A DNA stretch of 64,000 bases, taken from positions 34,384,001 through 34,448,000 of the forward strand of contig OX637394.1 in NCBI GenBank assembly GCA_951799425.1. Reading direction: 5' to 3'. Position 1 is the stretch's first letter; each line of letters opens with the position of its first letter. Both the position numbers and the translations under genes were made by a program. Shown here one piece after another: positions 10,284 to 20,413 of the stretch. Below the pieces are notes generated by a model. It was given only the letters and a program-made list of their open reading frames with translations. It had not been told where the DNA came from and did not search any database. The stretch comes from Ilex aquifolium. Taxonomy: Eukaryota; Streptophyta; Magnoliopsida; Aquifoliales; Aquifoliaceae.

Positions 10284-13200
10284 TCACAACAAACTACTCT
10301 CGCCGGCTTCTAACCAACAAGTCGGTGATCGGCATGGTCTTCCATACAACGCTTCATACGGTGCCATCCCAATACTTTCTTGATAGCTGTTGTTGTATGC
10401 AAATTCCACCAACGGCAAATGGTCGCTCCAACCTCCCGTGAAGTCCAACACACAAGCCCGCAACATGTCTTCTAGAATCTGGATTACCCTCTCGGATTGG
10501 CCATCCGTTTGGGGATGAAAAGCGGTGCTGAAGTGCAACTCTGTCCCCATAGCTCTTTGAAGACTTTGCCAAAATTGCGCTACGAAACGAGAATCACGAT
10601 CCGACACAATGGATAGTGGAACTCCATGCAATCTCACTATCTCGCGAATATAGAGCTTGCTCAGGGTCTCTAATGTGTCGGTGGTCTTCATACCCAAGAA
10701 GTGAGCGGACTTGGTGAGTCTATCAACGATGACCCATACGACATTATGCCCTCGTGAAGTCCGTGGAAAGCCAGATACGAAGTCCATGGTGATGTGATCC
10801 CACTTCCACTCTGGGATAGGCAAAGACTGTAGGACTCCTCCTGGCCTTTGGTGCTCAATCTTCACCTGCTGGCACACCGTACATTTTGCCACATACTTGG
10901 CCACATCTCGCTTCATTCCCCTCCACCAGTATTGACGCTTCATGTCCTTATACATCTTTGTGCTACCGGGGTGGATAGCAAACTTGGAGCGATGACACTC
11001 CCCAAGTATTTCCTCCTTTAGGGACGAATCATTGGGGACACATAGCTTCTCCCCATATCTCAACTCTCCATTCTTCCAAGACCATCCTTCCATCGCTTCT
11101 CCATTCTCTAATCGGGCTCTAATCAAATCGAGTTCTGAATCCAGGCATTGTAACTCCACCACCCGTTGCAAAAGCGTCGGTTGAGCTACAAGGTTGAATA
11201 TATAGGGTTGATACTCCGGTCCATCCACCCATAGATCGTACTCCTCCAATGCATCAATCATTTTCCACCTATTTACCGCAAGAGAATTGATTTCACCCCG
11301 AGACTTCCTGCTAAGAGCGTCAGCAACTACATTGGCCTTCCCCGGATGGTAGTTGAGCGTGAACTCATAATCTTCCAAGTACTCAATCCACCTTCTCTGC
11401 CGGAGATTCAAGTCTTTCTGTGTGAAGATATACTTGAGGCTTTTATGGTCCGAGAACACTTGAAATTTCTCCCCGTATAAATAACATCTCCACAACTTAA
11501 GAGCAAACACCACCGCAGCTAGCTCCAAGTCGTGTGTGGGATAATTCTGCTCATGCACCTTGAGTTGCCTCGAGCCATAAGCCACTACCTTCCTTCCTTG
11601 CATTAGAACGCATCCCAAGCCTCTTAGTGAAGCATCGGTGTAGACATCGTAGCCTTCCCCGCTACTCGGAATGATGAGGATAGGTGCCGTCGTCAACTTC
11701 TCCTTCAAGGTGCGGAAAGCTAGTTCACACGCTTGAGTCCACGAAAATTTCTCCCCCTTCTTTGTAAGGCGAGTCATCGGCATCGCAAGCTTGGAGAATC
11801 CTTCCACAAACCTACGATAATAGCCGGCTAACCCCAAGAAACTCCGTACTTCTGTCACGTTCTTCGGTGGTTCCCATTTCATCACGGCCTCAATCTTTGC
11901 GGGATCAACCGCTACTCCTTGCTCGGACACAACATGGCCAAGGAACTTCACTTCCTTCATCCAAAACTCACACTTGCTCATCTTTGCATATAACTTATGT
12001 TCTCTCAATGTTTGTAGCACCATAGAGAGATGACGAGCATGTTCCTCCTGAGTCTGTGAGTAAACCAATATGTCATCAATAAACACAATGACAAATTGAT
12101 CGAGGTAAGGCCGGAAGACTCTGTGCATCAAATCCATGAAGGCTGCGAGGGCATTAGTCAATCCGAACGGCATCACCGTATACTCGAAATGACCATACCA
12201 GGTACGAAAAGCAGTCTTAGGAATATCCTCCTCCTTAATCCGCAGCTGATGATACCCCGTGCGAAGATCAATCTTGGAGTAATACTTTGAACCCTTCAAC
12301 TGATCAAATAAGTCATCAATTCTCGGCAACGGATACTTATTCTTCACGGTAACCCGATTCAACCTCCGGTAATCCGTGCAGAACCGTAGAGTCTCATCTG
12401 TTTTCTTCACAAAGAGGACCGGGGCTCCCCAGGGTGAAGTGCTTAGACGGATAAACCCAATCGCCAACAAATGATCCAACTGCTTCCTTAGCTCCTTCAA
12501 CTCCAAAGGTGCCATCCGGTAGGGAGCAATAGATATGGGTTCGATTCCCGGATAGAGATCGATCTTGAATTCAATTTCCCTATGTGGCGGTAATCCGGGT
12601 AATTCCTCGGGAAAAACATCTGAAAACTCCGAAACAATTAACACCACATCCGTGTGGAGTTTATCCTTGTTATCTCCCATCAAGCTAGCTAAGAAACTCA
12701 ATTGACTTCCCGCTTTCGCTTTTAAGAATCTACTACCCGTAGTAGGAAATGGATGGAAAGAATCTCGGTTATTCACAAAACTAAAAATGACTCCTCCCGG
12801 TAACTGAAATGTAATCCGCTTGTGGAAACAATCCATTACCGCCCGGAAAGCAGACAACAAGTTCATCCCGAAAATCACATCATACCCCTTTATCTCTAAA
12901 GCAATCAAATCCACAATCAATTCGTGCTCCCCAATGCGAAGCACGCAATCCTTGCAGACTCGGCTAGAGTCTAACCGTTCTCCCGTGGGCAAGCTAATAT
13001 TCATAACATGCTCTAACTTCGCGAAACTCAATCCCAAATCAAGTGCGTATGTCGTGCGTACAAATGAGTGTGTTGCACCGGGGTCAAATAATATGCGGGC
13101 CCAAGAATTATAAATAAGGACGATACCTTCCACAACGGCGTTGGCAATGTCCTCCTCCGGCTGAGTCAAAGCAAATACTCGCCCTTGGTTGGCGCCGCCG

Positions 13201-13424
13201 GGGGCGTGAGCTTGTATCGGTCGCTGCGGTGCAGGCCTCGGTGGTGGTGGTTGGGCTACTGGTACCTGTCTGGCGGTCTGGATCGGCCCCTGAGGTGGAT
13301 AGACTCGGCAATGCATCCGAAGATGTCCCACACCTCCGCATGCAAAGCAGGATCGTGGGATAAAACCGGCTCTAGTCTGAGTGTCTCCCTCTCCTCGGGC
13401 TGTCAAAAGTCGATGTCCCCCTGT
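10284..13424 (-). pseudogene. pol: Element B gag end and pol (protease-RT-RNaseH-integrase)
   Basis: A minus-strand open frame of about 1046 codons from the array A junction to a TGA at 10284. Numbered on the 1050-residue open frame, which opens with four residues of array/junction origin: CCHC zinc knuckle at 30-43 ([14 protein letters not shown]), protease DPGATHSF near 118, RT with FIDD at 452-455. RNase H residues are D601, E638, D663 and D706. The integrase HHCC residues are H815/H822 and C852/C855, with DDE at D885, D946 and E982 (35-residue D-E spacing). All catalytic residues are present; the protease reads DPG rather than DSG/DTG. The frame is broken upstream by array A, which enters just after a DQTG motif, and downstream by one nonsense codon where relatives have Gly. 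It would encode the replication enzymes of the element but cannot now be made from this copy. Confidence 0.95.
13420..13424. repeat. Target-site duplication of array A (left), CCTGT
   Basis: CCTGT precedes the first A LTR. The second copy is 40363-40367, after the sixth LTR. The two flanks join into one continuous gag frame when one copy and the array are removed. Confidence 0.93.
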
Positions 13425-15253
13425 TGATGACCACATAATATTGCATATTTGAAGGGCTCATTACATGCATTTTAACTCAACTTTTGCATTTAAGTACTTA
13501 GAGTTAGCCGAAATTATGAATAATGTTGATATTTTGATGTTGCAAGTTTTTATTGCTTAAATCATGTATTTTAGGACATTGCAACTATGTTGGATGTGTG
13601 GTGAAGGCATGGACACAATACATGAAGAATTGGAGGCTTAAAAGTGAAGAAATCAAGAAGGCATTGGTGCTTGGGAACAAGGGCACCAGTTGCAGCAACA
13701 ATTGGAAGCACTGCCTCAGAACTCCTCCATTTTGACCATGATCTACTCAGAATTTGGAAAAGTTCAAAACATGAAAGTTGTATATATGAGTGTCTTCTGT
13801 TTAGTTTCAAAATTTCAGTCCAATCCAACGGTTAGATCAAGAGTTATACCGATTCTACCAAAGGTGGTCCAGTGCAGAAAAAACAGTACCGGTACCTAGT
13901 ACCGGTACTCCGGACCTTCTGGTCGCGAAAACAGCCTGTAACTCAACTTTGAGGCTTGGGGGTCCCACCTACACTTCTCCCACGCCTATCCCAACATTTC
14001 CTTACACATTTGCAGGCCTCCTACACTCAAGTGGAAGACTTTGAAGGCCAATGCATTGATGGAGGATGGGAGAGAAGTGGGCTGCCAGGGCTATGATCTC
14101 CTAGCCTGTCAAGCCATCCATTCAGCCCTCTCTTGATGGGAGCTCGTACACACAGCTAGGGGGGAGCCTCTTGGACGTTTTGGCAAGTCTCCACACAACA
14201 TATATTGAACATTAGAAGCTTGTATAGGAGTTGGCTACCTAAGCTTAGTTTTTGCTCCATTGAGGAAGAAGATGAATTGTGTAATGTAATTTCGTTTTTG
14301 CATTTCTTCCATCCATTTCACTTGTAATCCTTTGTAAGAACTTGGTAAGCTTCATTTAATGTATTTAATGTTATTCACTGCAAGTTCATTTCAAGTTTAA
14401 TCTTTCATTTTAGCTTTCACCATTGTTGCTTCCATGTTTTCTTCATTTCTTAGCTTAAAATGGGTATTGCATATTTTCCTTCATAGCTTTAGATTTCTTG
14501 CTTCAAGTTAAGTTTCATGCTTTAAATTTCCATTTCTCTTCCATGTCCATCTACATTATGCTTGTCTTGCATTTTTAATATGAGTAGCTAGGATTTAAGT
14601 TGGTTAATCCAAGGGAAAATTCCTCTTGGGAATACCATTTTCAACTCTTCTTCATTCCTCCCTTTAGAGTCAAATGGTTCGGTTTGACGGGGTTGAGAGT
14701 GGATGAGTTGGTGAGCCTTTGATATTCCGTAGGCCTAGTCACGGTTTATGCTTAGATACTCACCAATCTCGTCCCTAGCTTCCCCCGAATCAATCGTTCA
14801 TTCATGCTCAATCGAAGGAAGGCTTTGAGTTGATTTGGTATTCCCATTGGAATGAACCATTTGGATTAGCCAACACTTGCTTTCTTGCATTTTCATTTTG
14901 AACAAAACTCACCAAAACACAAATACAAGATTTTACACTTTCTTTTTTTTTTTGCAAAATCACTTTCACAAAACTCCATTTCCTTCCCTGAGGAGACGAC
15001 CTTGGAATATTTTCCAAGTAAAACACACGACCACAAAAGACTCCTTGCGATTGGGGAGCACTTTTGTTCACCACACACGCATTTCATTTCATAACATTTT
15101 GTTCATTCCATTCATTTCCATCACCATTCCATTGTTGCCTAATCTTTTGCATCATTCCGAGTGAGAGTGACACTCACCCATTCCTATAAGCCATACACAC
15201 ATTTAGGGATGATGTTTAGAGGTTAGGATACAACAACGTTTTCCAATCAATCA
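13425..15253 (+). mobile_element. Array A LTR 1 (left outer)
   Basis: 1829 bp, starting TGATGACCAC and ending AATCAATCA. It has private variants against LTRs 2-6: GACC for GAGC at the start, gcaactatg, gaaggcatgg, a T-run at 14944-14953 in place of ttttcactttt, and caatcgaagg. Palindromes GTACCGGTAC are at 13886-13895 and 13899-13908. Confidence 0.95.
15161..15177 (+). other. Putative RNA stem-loop near the A LTR end
   Basis: GTGAG-AGTGACA-CTCAC, a 5-bp stem with a 7-nt loop, 76 bp before the LTR end. The same loop sits on a GGGAG/CTCCC stem in the two A-family solo LTRs (44798-44814 and 55501-55517, minus sense), so the second base pair changed T-A to G-C. It repeats in all array LTRs. Confidence 0.55.
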
Positions 15254-15256
15254 TTT

Positions 15257-15274
15257 TGGCGCCGTTGCCGGGGA
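15257..15274 (+). promoter_or_regulatory. Primer binding site, tRNA-Asp (unit 1)
   Basis: TGGCGCCGTTGCCGGGGA, 3 bases after the LTR. From memory of plant tRNA-Asp(GUC), this is the exact complement of its last 18 bases including CCA. tRNA-Asp priming is typical of Athila/Tat-type elements. Confidence 0.9.
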
Positions 15275-15385
15275 AGGTAAAGCGTCGAGTTCGAGGGTGA
15301 TTTTGGGACGGCATAAGGTAAGTCTTGTGATTTTCATCACGGGCCAAGGTATGTCGTCTAACTTGTAAATATTTTGTTTTATATA

Positions 15386-16222
15386 ATGTCTTATAATTAT
15401 TATGAAAATGTATCAAATGCCCCTTATTATGAAAATGTGTGTGAGATTTGTGATGACCTTGGGCTCATCTCTTGTATGTGCCAAATAAATTATCCGGTTC
15501 AAGACTTTGCATGCGAAAACTTTTATCCCAACCATTATGTTTCACCGAGTTATCCGAGTTATGGTTGGGAGAATGAACCGTATAATTTTCCATCCAATCT
15601 CACACCACCAAATGAATTTTGTCATTATCCAACGTATGAGGACTTAACCGAACAAGCATTGGAAAATACTTTTTGCGAGTTTATGCAATGCCAATTGGAA
15701 TTCAATGCCCAATTAGGCGAGTTTATGCAAAGCCAAATGGAATTCAATGCCCAAATAACTCAACAACTTGATACATTGACTAATGCTATAATTGTTATGC
15801 ATGAAGAACAACACCTTGAGCATAGTCAATATATTGAGAATGATCCCCCCAATGAAATGCATATTAATGTTGAATCTCCCACCACTCTAGATTGTGAAAC
15901 ATTTAATGAAGTTATTATCTCACATGAGGCTAATGAGCCCAATGTCATTTTGCCATCTTTGAGTGGTGTTGAGATTCACATTTCTCAACTTGGGGAGGGC
16001 ATTGCAATGGAGTCAAGTGTTGAAACTTGTAAAGAAAAATTGTATACTCCATTTGTGGGATTGCATAAACTTGCCTACACATCTATTTGGTTGAGAATTT
16101 TTAATCAACATCCTTTATATGTTTGGATAGATGGTTTAAGAAGGGCATTGATGCAACAAAAAAATTTTAAAATCAAAAAAATCCATGGGCGTAAGGTCAT
16201 ATCCGAATTGAAGCCGGATTGA
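15386..16222 (+). CDS. Orphan ORF of element A, 278 codons (unit 1)
   Basis: The first ATG after the primer site opens a 278-codon frame; an in-frame TTG 12 bases earlier is less likely. I recognise no domain. Visible features: a Tyr/Asn-rich N-terminus with a repeated YYENV, a Cys cluster (CEICDD...CMCQ) at about residues 18-32, and a tandem 14-residue repeat EFMQCQLEFNAQLG/EFMQSQMEFNAQIT near 100-130. An acidic middle follows, then a basic C-terminus (KNFKIKKIHGRK). The helical Gln-rich repeat faintly recalls the linker after plant Ty3/gypsy Gag, so a Gag remnant or a Gag-like packaging protein is possible. No CCHC knuckle, protease or RT motif is present. The frame is open in all five units. 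Confidence 0.6.
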   Translation: MSYNYYENVSNAPYYENVCEICDDLGLISCMCQINYPVQDFACENFYPNHYVSPSYPSYGWENEPYNFPSNLTPPNEFCHYPTYEDLTEQALENTFCEFMQCQLEFNAQLGEFMQSQMEFNAQITQQLDTLTNAIIVMHEEQHLEHSQYIENDPPNEMHINVESPTTLDCETFNEVIISHEANEPNVILPSLSGVEIHISQLGEGIAMESSVETCKEKLYTPFVGLHKLAYTSIWLRIFNQHPLYVWIDGLRRALMQQKNFKIKKIHGRKVISELKPD

Positions 16223-16296
16223 CATGAGCCCTTGTTGTTTTGTTTCCATGTACATAGTAGTTAGATATCTTTTATTGTCATATTTTTATTTTTCAT

Positions 16297-16321
16297 GTCG
16301 TTGTAGTATAATGGTGAGTAT
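16297..16321 (+). other. tRNA-Asp 5'-end fragment (unit 1)
   Basis: A 25-base stretch starting GTCGTTGTAG and ending GGTGAGTAT that, from memory, matches the first 25 bases of plant tRNA-Asp(GUC) with about two differences. It covers the acceptor 5' strand and D-arm and includes a fit to the Pol III A-box (TAGTATAATGG). No B-box follows and the anticodon arm is absent, so it is not a tRNA gene. It lies 75 bp after the ORF stop. The same tRNA species matches the primer site of this element. Confidence 0.75.
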
Positions 16322-16384
16322 CATTGTAGTGAAGTTTTTAACATAAAGCTTGTTTAAGAATCAGGAAGCACACAAAGCAGAACA

Positions 16385-16494
16385 GTACCGATACTCGGTA
16401 CCGGTACCCAGTACTGGTACTAAAAGTCTACTGGAATCGCAGTACCGGTACTCGGTACTGGTACCAAATGGTACCGGTACCCAGTACCGGTACT
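16385..16494. repeat. Internal palindrome cluster (unit 1), derived from a J-type LTR
   Basis: Repeated GTACCGGTAC palindromes. This block and the following ~85 bp (caatctctgcaatgctgctcc) align with the minus strand of LTR J (1001 down to about 820), in the sense orientation of both. It is therefore an LTR U3 segment captured inside the internal region. Confidence 0.8.
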
Positions 16495-18266
16495 GTTTGC
16501 CTGACAGACCCAATCTCTGCAATGCTGCTCCACCTGCTTTGAGGGCATCACCAGCATTTCTCCCCCATGTTCTAGTCTAAGTTGGGGGGTGTAAATGAGC
16601 TTTGTGTGTTTCATTTTCTCTTTTATGTTTATATATATATATATAAAAAAAAAAAGGGGTATCTCATTTCCCATTTTACCTTCATTGTTTTCATTGCATG
16701 ACTCCTTGTGCATTGAGGACAATGCATAGTTTAAGTTGGGGGGTGAGGTGCACCATTCACATGTTCCACCACTTTGTGTATAGAATAAGTTGGAAATGTG
16801 AAAATTTTGAAAAATTTTGGACAATTTTTGTGAAAAATAGTCAATATTGAACTATATTCCTCTATCCTAATTGTTATGGGATTTGTGAATTGCTTGATCT
16901 TCATTTTGAACTTTGAATACATGAGCACATTATAGAAGTTTATCCTATGCTTGAGTATCACATATGTGTTTTCTTTCAAACTCAACCATTGTGCACCTTG
17001 AATGTGTAATTTGGACAATTTACGGATTGAGTTCACATTTGAGTGCTTCACATGAATAGTGGAGATGAGTAAGTACCCGTGTGAGCTTTAGTGCCAATTC
17101 TTGTTGGAAGGAACTTACATTTACTCAAGGAACAATTTTTCAAATTCTAAATTTGTTCAATAATCTCATTATGCTTGTTTTGGTTAGGTGTATTTGGGTA
17201 GTTGATTGACTTTGTCTTGATTGTACAATGCTCTCCCATGCCTATCTAGAAATGATCTTAGGCCATCTTTGATGCTTTGAGCCTTAGCCTTTTTCTTGTG
17301 AAATTTTATCCCTAGTGCCATGATTGAGCCTTAATTGAATTCGTTTCTATGCCACACATGTAACCAAGCCAATGAAAATGATAAATATCTACCTTACCTT
17401 GGTTGTTCCTAGTGCTAAGTTGGGTGATGATAAAAGAAAATGAATGATGGTGTGAAAAATCAAACAAAAGGGATGAAGGATGTTGAAACTCAAAAGAGTT
17501 CAATGGAAAAAGAATGAAAATCCAAGAAAAGGAGTGAAAAAGGAGAAAAAGAATGAGAAAAAGAAAAGGGAAAAATGTAAAGGAAAAGAAAGAAAAGAAA
17601 CAAAGGGTGTGGTGATGGTGTGAAAATCAAAATCCCATAAAAGGGAAGTGTTTTTCTAAGATTAAGGTCATTCACCCGGAACAACCCTCTTTGTTATCCT
17701 ATATCCTTCGTTTCCCTTACCACAACATCACCCCAAGGCCTCATTACAACCCATGAAAGTCCTAAAAGATCTAGAGAAGCATGGGGGATGCATACGTTTA
17801 AAAGAACAAGAGAAGTTGATTTTGCTATCTAATGCCCTAGCATTCCTTTCATGAGATTATGCCAAGGTTGTTTCATTTTTATGCATACTTCATTTTTGGA
17901 TTATATGTGAGCATACTTTGTGTTGTGCACAAGATTCCATCTCACATATACACATGGAGAGCATGCCCGGATAATCATAGTGTTATTCATTTTGAGAGAA
18001 CACCCTTGGTGAGTTTTTGCATCGAAGCTTAATGTGGATGGCCAAAGTAAATGTGAACTCCATTGTGTAAATGTTTAAATTACATGTTCATTTCACACAC
18101 ACACGAGTTTTGAAAGGAAATGTGTATGTGGATACTCTAGAATAGCATTTACGGCTATGATATGTCTCACGCGTGATTTGTTCGGGTGTTTGAACCAAGT
18201 TGTTTTTAGTATTCCATTGCTAATTAAGATAAGGGAATATATTTTAAATATTGGATACTATGAAAA

Positions 18267-18367
18267 GAAGTTTGTAGGTACCTTCACTGGAAACCTTCAC
18301 GAGACAAAACTCGTCCACTAGGGATCACCTAGGGGTTTAAAGGCTTGTTGCATGTGCTAAATGCAAT
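18267..18367 (+). other. Conserved 101-bp block upstream of the A polypurine tract
   Basis: Differs at 6 of 101 positions from element C 44169-44269, although sequence on either side is only loosely alignable. It contains ACGAG-ACAAAA-CTCGT and CTAGG-GATCA-CCTAG, two potential small hairpins, and no ORF. Other units: 23295-23395, 28322-28422, 33349-33449, 38348-38448. Confidence 0.8.
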
Positions 18368-18417
18368 ATCGGAATTAGTATAGTTTTATTTTTTGTTTTC
18401 TTGCTTTTTACATTTTG

Positions 18418-18453
18418 TTTGCTAGGGACTAGCAAAGCTTAAGTTGGGGGGTG
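18418..18453 (+). promoter_or_regulatory. A polypurine tract with upstream hairpin (unit 1)
   Basis: Perfect 8-bp stem TTTGCTAG-GGA-CTAGCAAA (18418-18436), then 17 bases (GCTTAAGTTGGGGGGTG) to the 3' LTR start. The purine tract would prime plus-strand DNA. Hairpins of the other units: 23446-23464, 28473-28491, 33500-33518, 38499-38517. Confidence 0.85.
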
Positions 18454-20281
18454 TGATGAGCACATAATATTGCATATTTGAAGGGCTCATTACATGCATT
18501 TTAACTCAACTTTTGCATTTAAGTACTTAGAGTTAGCCGAAATTATGAATAATGTTGATATTTTGATGTTGCAAGTTTTTATTGCTTAAATCATGTATTT
18601 TAGGACATTCCAACTATGTTGGATGTGTGGTGAATGCATGGACACAATACATGAAGAATTGGAGGCTTAAAAGTGAAGAAATCAAGAAGGCATTGGTGCT
18701 TGGGAACAAGGGCACCAGCTGCAGCAACAATTGGAAGAACTGTCTCGGAATTCCTCCATTTTTACCATGATCTACTCAGAATTTGGAAAAGTTCAAAACA
18801 TGAAAGTTGTAGATATGGGTGTCCTCTGTTTGGTGTCAAATTTCAGCCCAATCCAACGGTTAGATCAAGAGTTATGCCGATTCTACCGAAGGTGGTCCAG
18901 TGCAGAAAAAACAGTACCGGTACCTAGTACCGGTACTCCGGACCTTCTGGTCGCGAAAACAGCCTGTAACTCAACTTTGAGGCTTGGGGGTCCCACCTAC
19001 ACTTCTCCCACGCCTATCCCAACATTTCCTTACACATTTGCAGGCCTCCTACACTCAAGTGGAAGACTTTGAAGGCCAATGCATTGATGGAGGATGGGAG
19101 AGAAGTGGGCTGCCAGGGCTATGATCTCCTAGCCTGTCAAGCCATCCATTCAGCCCTCTCTTGATGGGAGCTCGTACACACAGCTAGGGGGGAGCCTCTT
19201 GGACGTTTTGGCAAGTCTCCACACAGCATATATTGAACATTACAAGCTTGTATAGGAGTTGGCTACCTAAGCTTAGTTTTTGCTCCATTGAGGAAGAAGA
19301 TGAATAGTGTAATGTAATTTCGTTTTTGCATTTCTTCCATCCATTTCACTTGTAATCCTTTGTAAGAACTTGGTAAGCTTCATTTAATGTATTTAATGTT
19401 ATTCACTGCAAGTTCATTTCAAGTTTAATCTTTCATTTTAGCTTTCACCATTGTTGCTTCCATGTTTTCTTCATTTCTTAGCTTAAAATGGGTATTGCAT
19501 ATTTTCCTTCATAGCTTTAGATTTCTTGCTTCAAGTTAAGTTTCATGCTTTAAATCTCCATTTCTCTTCCATGCCCATCTACATTATGCTTGTCTTGCAT
19601 TTTTAATATGAGTAGCTAGGATTTAAGTTGGTTAATCCAAGGGAAAATTCCTCTTGGGAATACCATTTTCAACTCTTCTTCATTCCTCCCTTTAGAGTCA
19701 AATGGTTCGGTTTGACGGGGTTGAGAGTGGATGAGTTGGTGAGCCTTTGATATTCCGTAGGCCTAGTCACGGTTTATGCTTAGATACTCACCAATCTCGT
19801 CCCTAGCTTCCCCCGAATCAATCGTTCATTCATGCTCAATCGGAGGAAGGCTTTGAGTTGATTTGGTATTCCCATTGGAATGAACCATTTGGATTAGCCA
19901 ACACTTGCTTTCTTGCATTTTCATTTTGAACAAAACTCACCAAAACACAAATACAAGATTTTACACTTTCTTTTCACTTTTGCAAAATCACTTTCACAAA
20001 ACTCCATTTCCTTCCCTGAGGAGACGACCTTGGAATATTTTCCAAGTAAAACACACGACCACAAAAGACTCCTTGCGATTGGGGAGCACTTTTGTTCACC
20101 ACACACGCATTTCATTTCATAACATTTTGTTCATTCCATTCATTTCCATCACCATTCCATTGTTGCCTAATCTTTTGCATCATTCCGAGTGAGAGTGACA
20201 CTCACCCATTCCTATAAGCCATACACACATTTAGGGATGATGTTTAGAGGTTAGGATACAACAACGTTTTCCAATCAATCA
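18454..20281 (+). mobile_element. Array A LTR 2
   Basis: 1828 bp. At the start it carries variants of the right outer LTR (GAGC, ccaactatg, gaatgcatgg, ctgtctcgg); at the end it carries variants of the left outer LTR (gaaccatttgg, actccatttcc). Palindromes at 18914-18936. Confidence 0.95.
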
Positions 20282-20284
20282 TTT

Positions 20285-20302
20285 TGGCGCCGTTGCCGGG
20301 GA
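20285..20302 (+). promoter_or_regulatory. Primer binding site, tRNA-Asp (unit 2)
   Basis: Identical to the unit 1 site. Confidence 0.9.
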
Positions 20303-20413
20303 AGGTAAAGCGTCGAGTTCGAGGGTGATTTTGGGACGGCATAAGGTAAGTCTTGTGATTTTCATCACGGGCCAAGGTATGTCGTCTAACTTGTAAATAT
20401 TTTGTTTTATATA

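Larger units (their letters stand above)
16223..18453 (+). mobile_element. Non-coding 3' region of unit 1
   Basis: No convincing gene. In order: tRNA-Asp fragment, palindrome cluster, a PPT-like AAGTTGGGGGGTG at about 16580, a second one at 16733-16745 preceded by the hairpin TGCATTG-AGGA-CAATGCA (16709-16726), and a purine-rich tract (17440-17650). Then a 101-bp block conserved in element C (18267-18367), a hairpin (18418-18436) and the 3' polypurine tract. From the second PPT-like site onward it is homologous to the 3' region of element G. Confidence 0.8.

Noticed and set aside
10354..13341. Other-frame ORFs inside element B pol (near 10354-10572, 12096-12290, 12820-13113, 13108-13341)
   Set aside because: They are shadows of the pol frame, which carries all the catalytic motifs.
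14808..15164. Overlapping ORFs of 64-95 codons repeated in every array LTR
   Set aside because: They lie inside the LTR, overlap on both strands, lack recognisable motifs and are repeated only because the LTR is.
16297..16321. A functional tRNA-Asp gene
   Set aside because: Only the 5' third is present. Anticodon arm, T-arm and B-box are missing.
16350..16824. Small proteins rich in VPVPSTGT or YRYHLVPVPSTGT-like peptides, also near 903-1184, 2492-2683, 13690-13899, 18731-19072 and 59328-59537
   Set aside because: They are translations of the GTACCGGTAC palindromes, which are open in several frames. There is no independent coding signal and they occur on both strands.
17490..17684. Phe/Ser-rich minus-strand ORF repeated in every unit
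   Set aside because: It is the complement of the purine-rich tract; low complexity and no start context.
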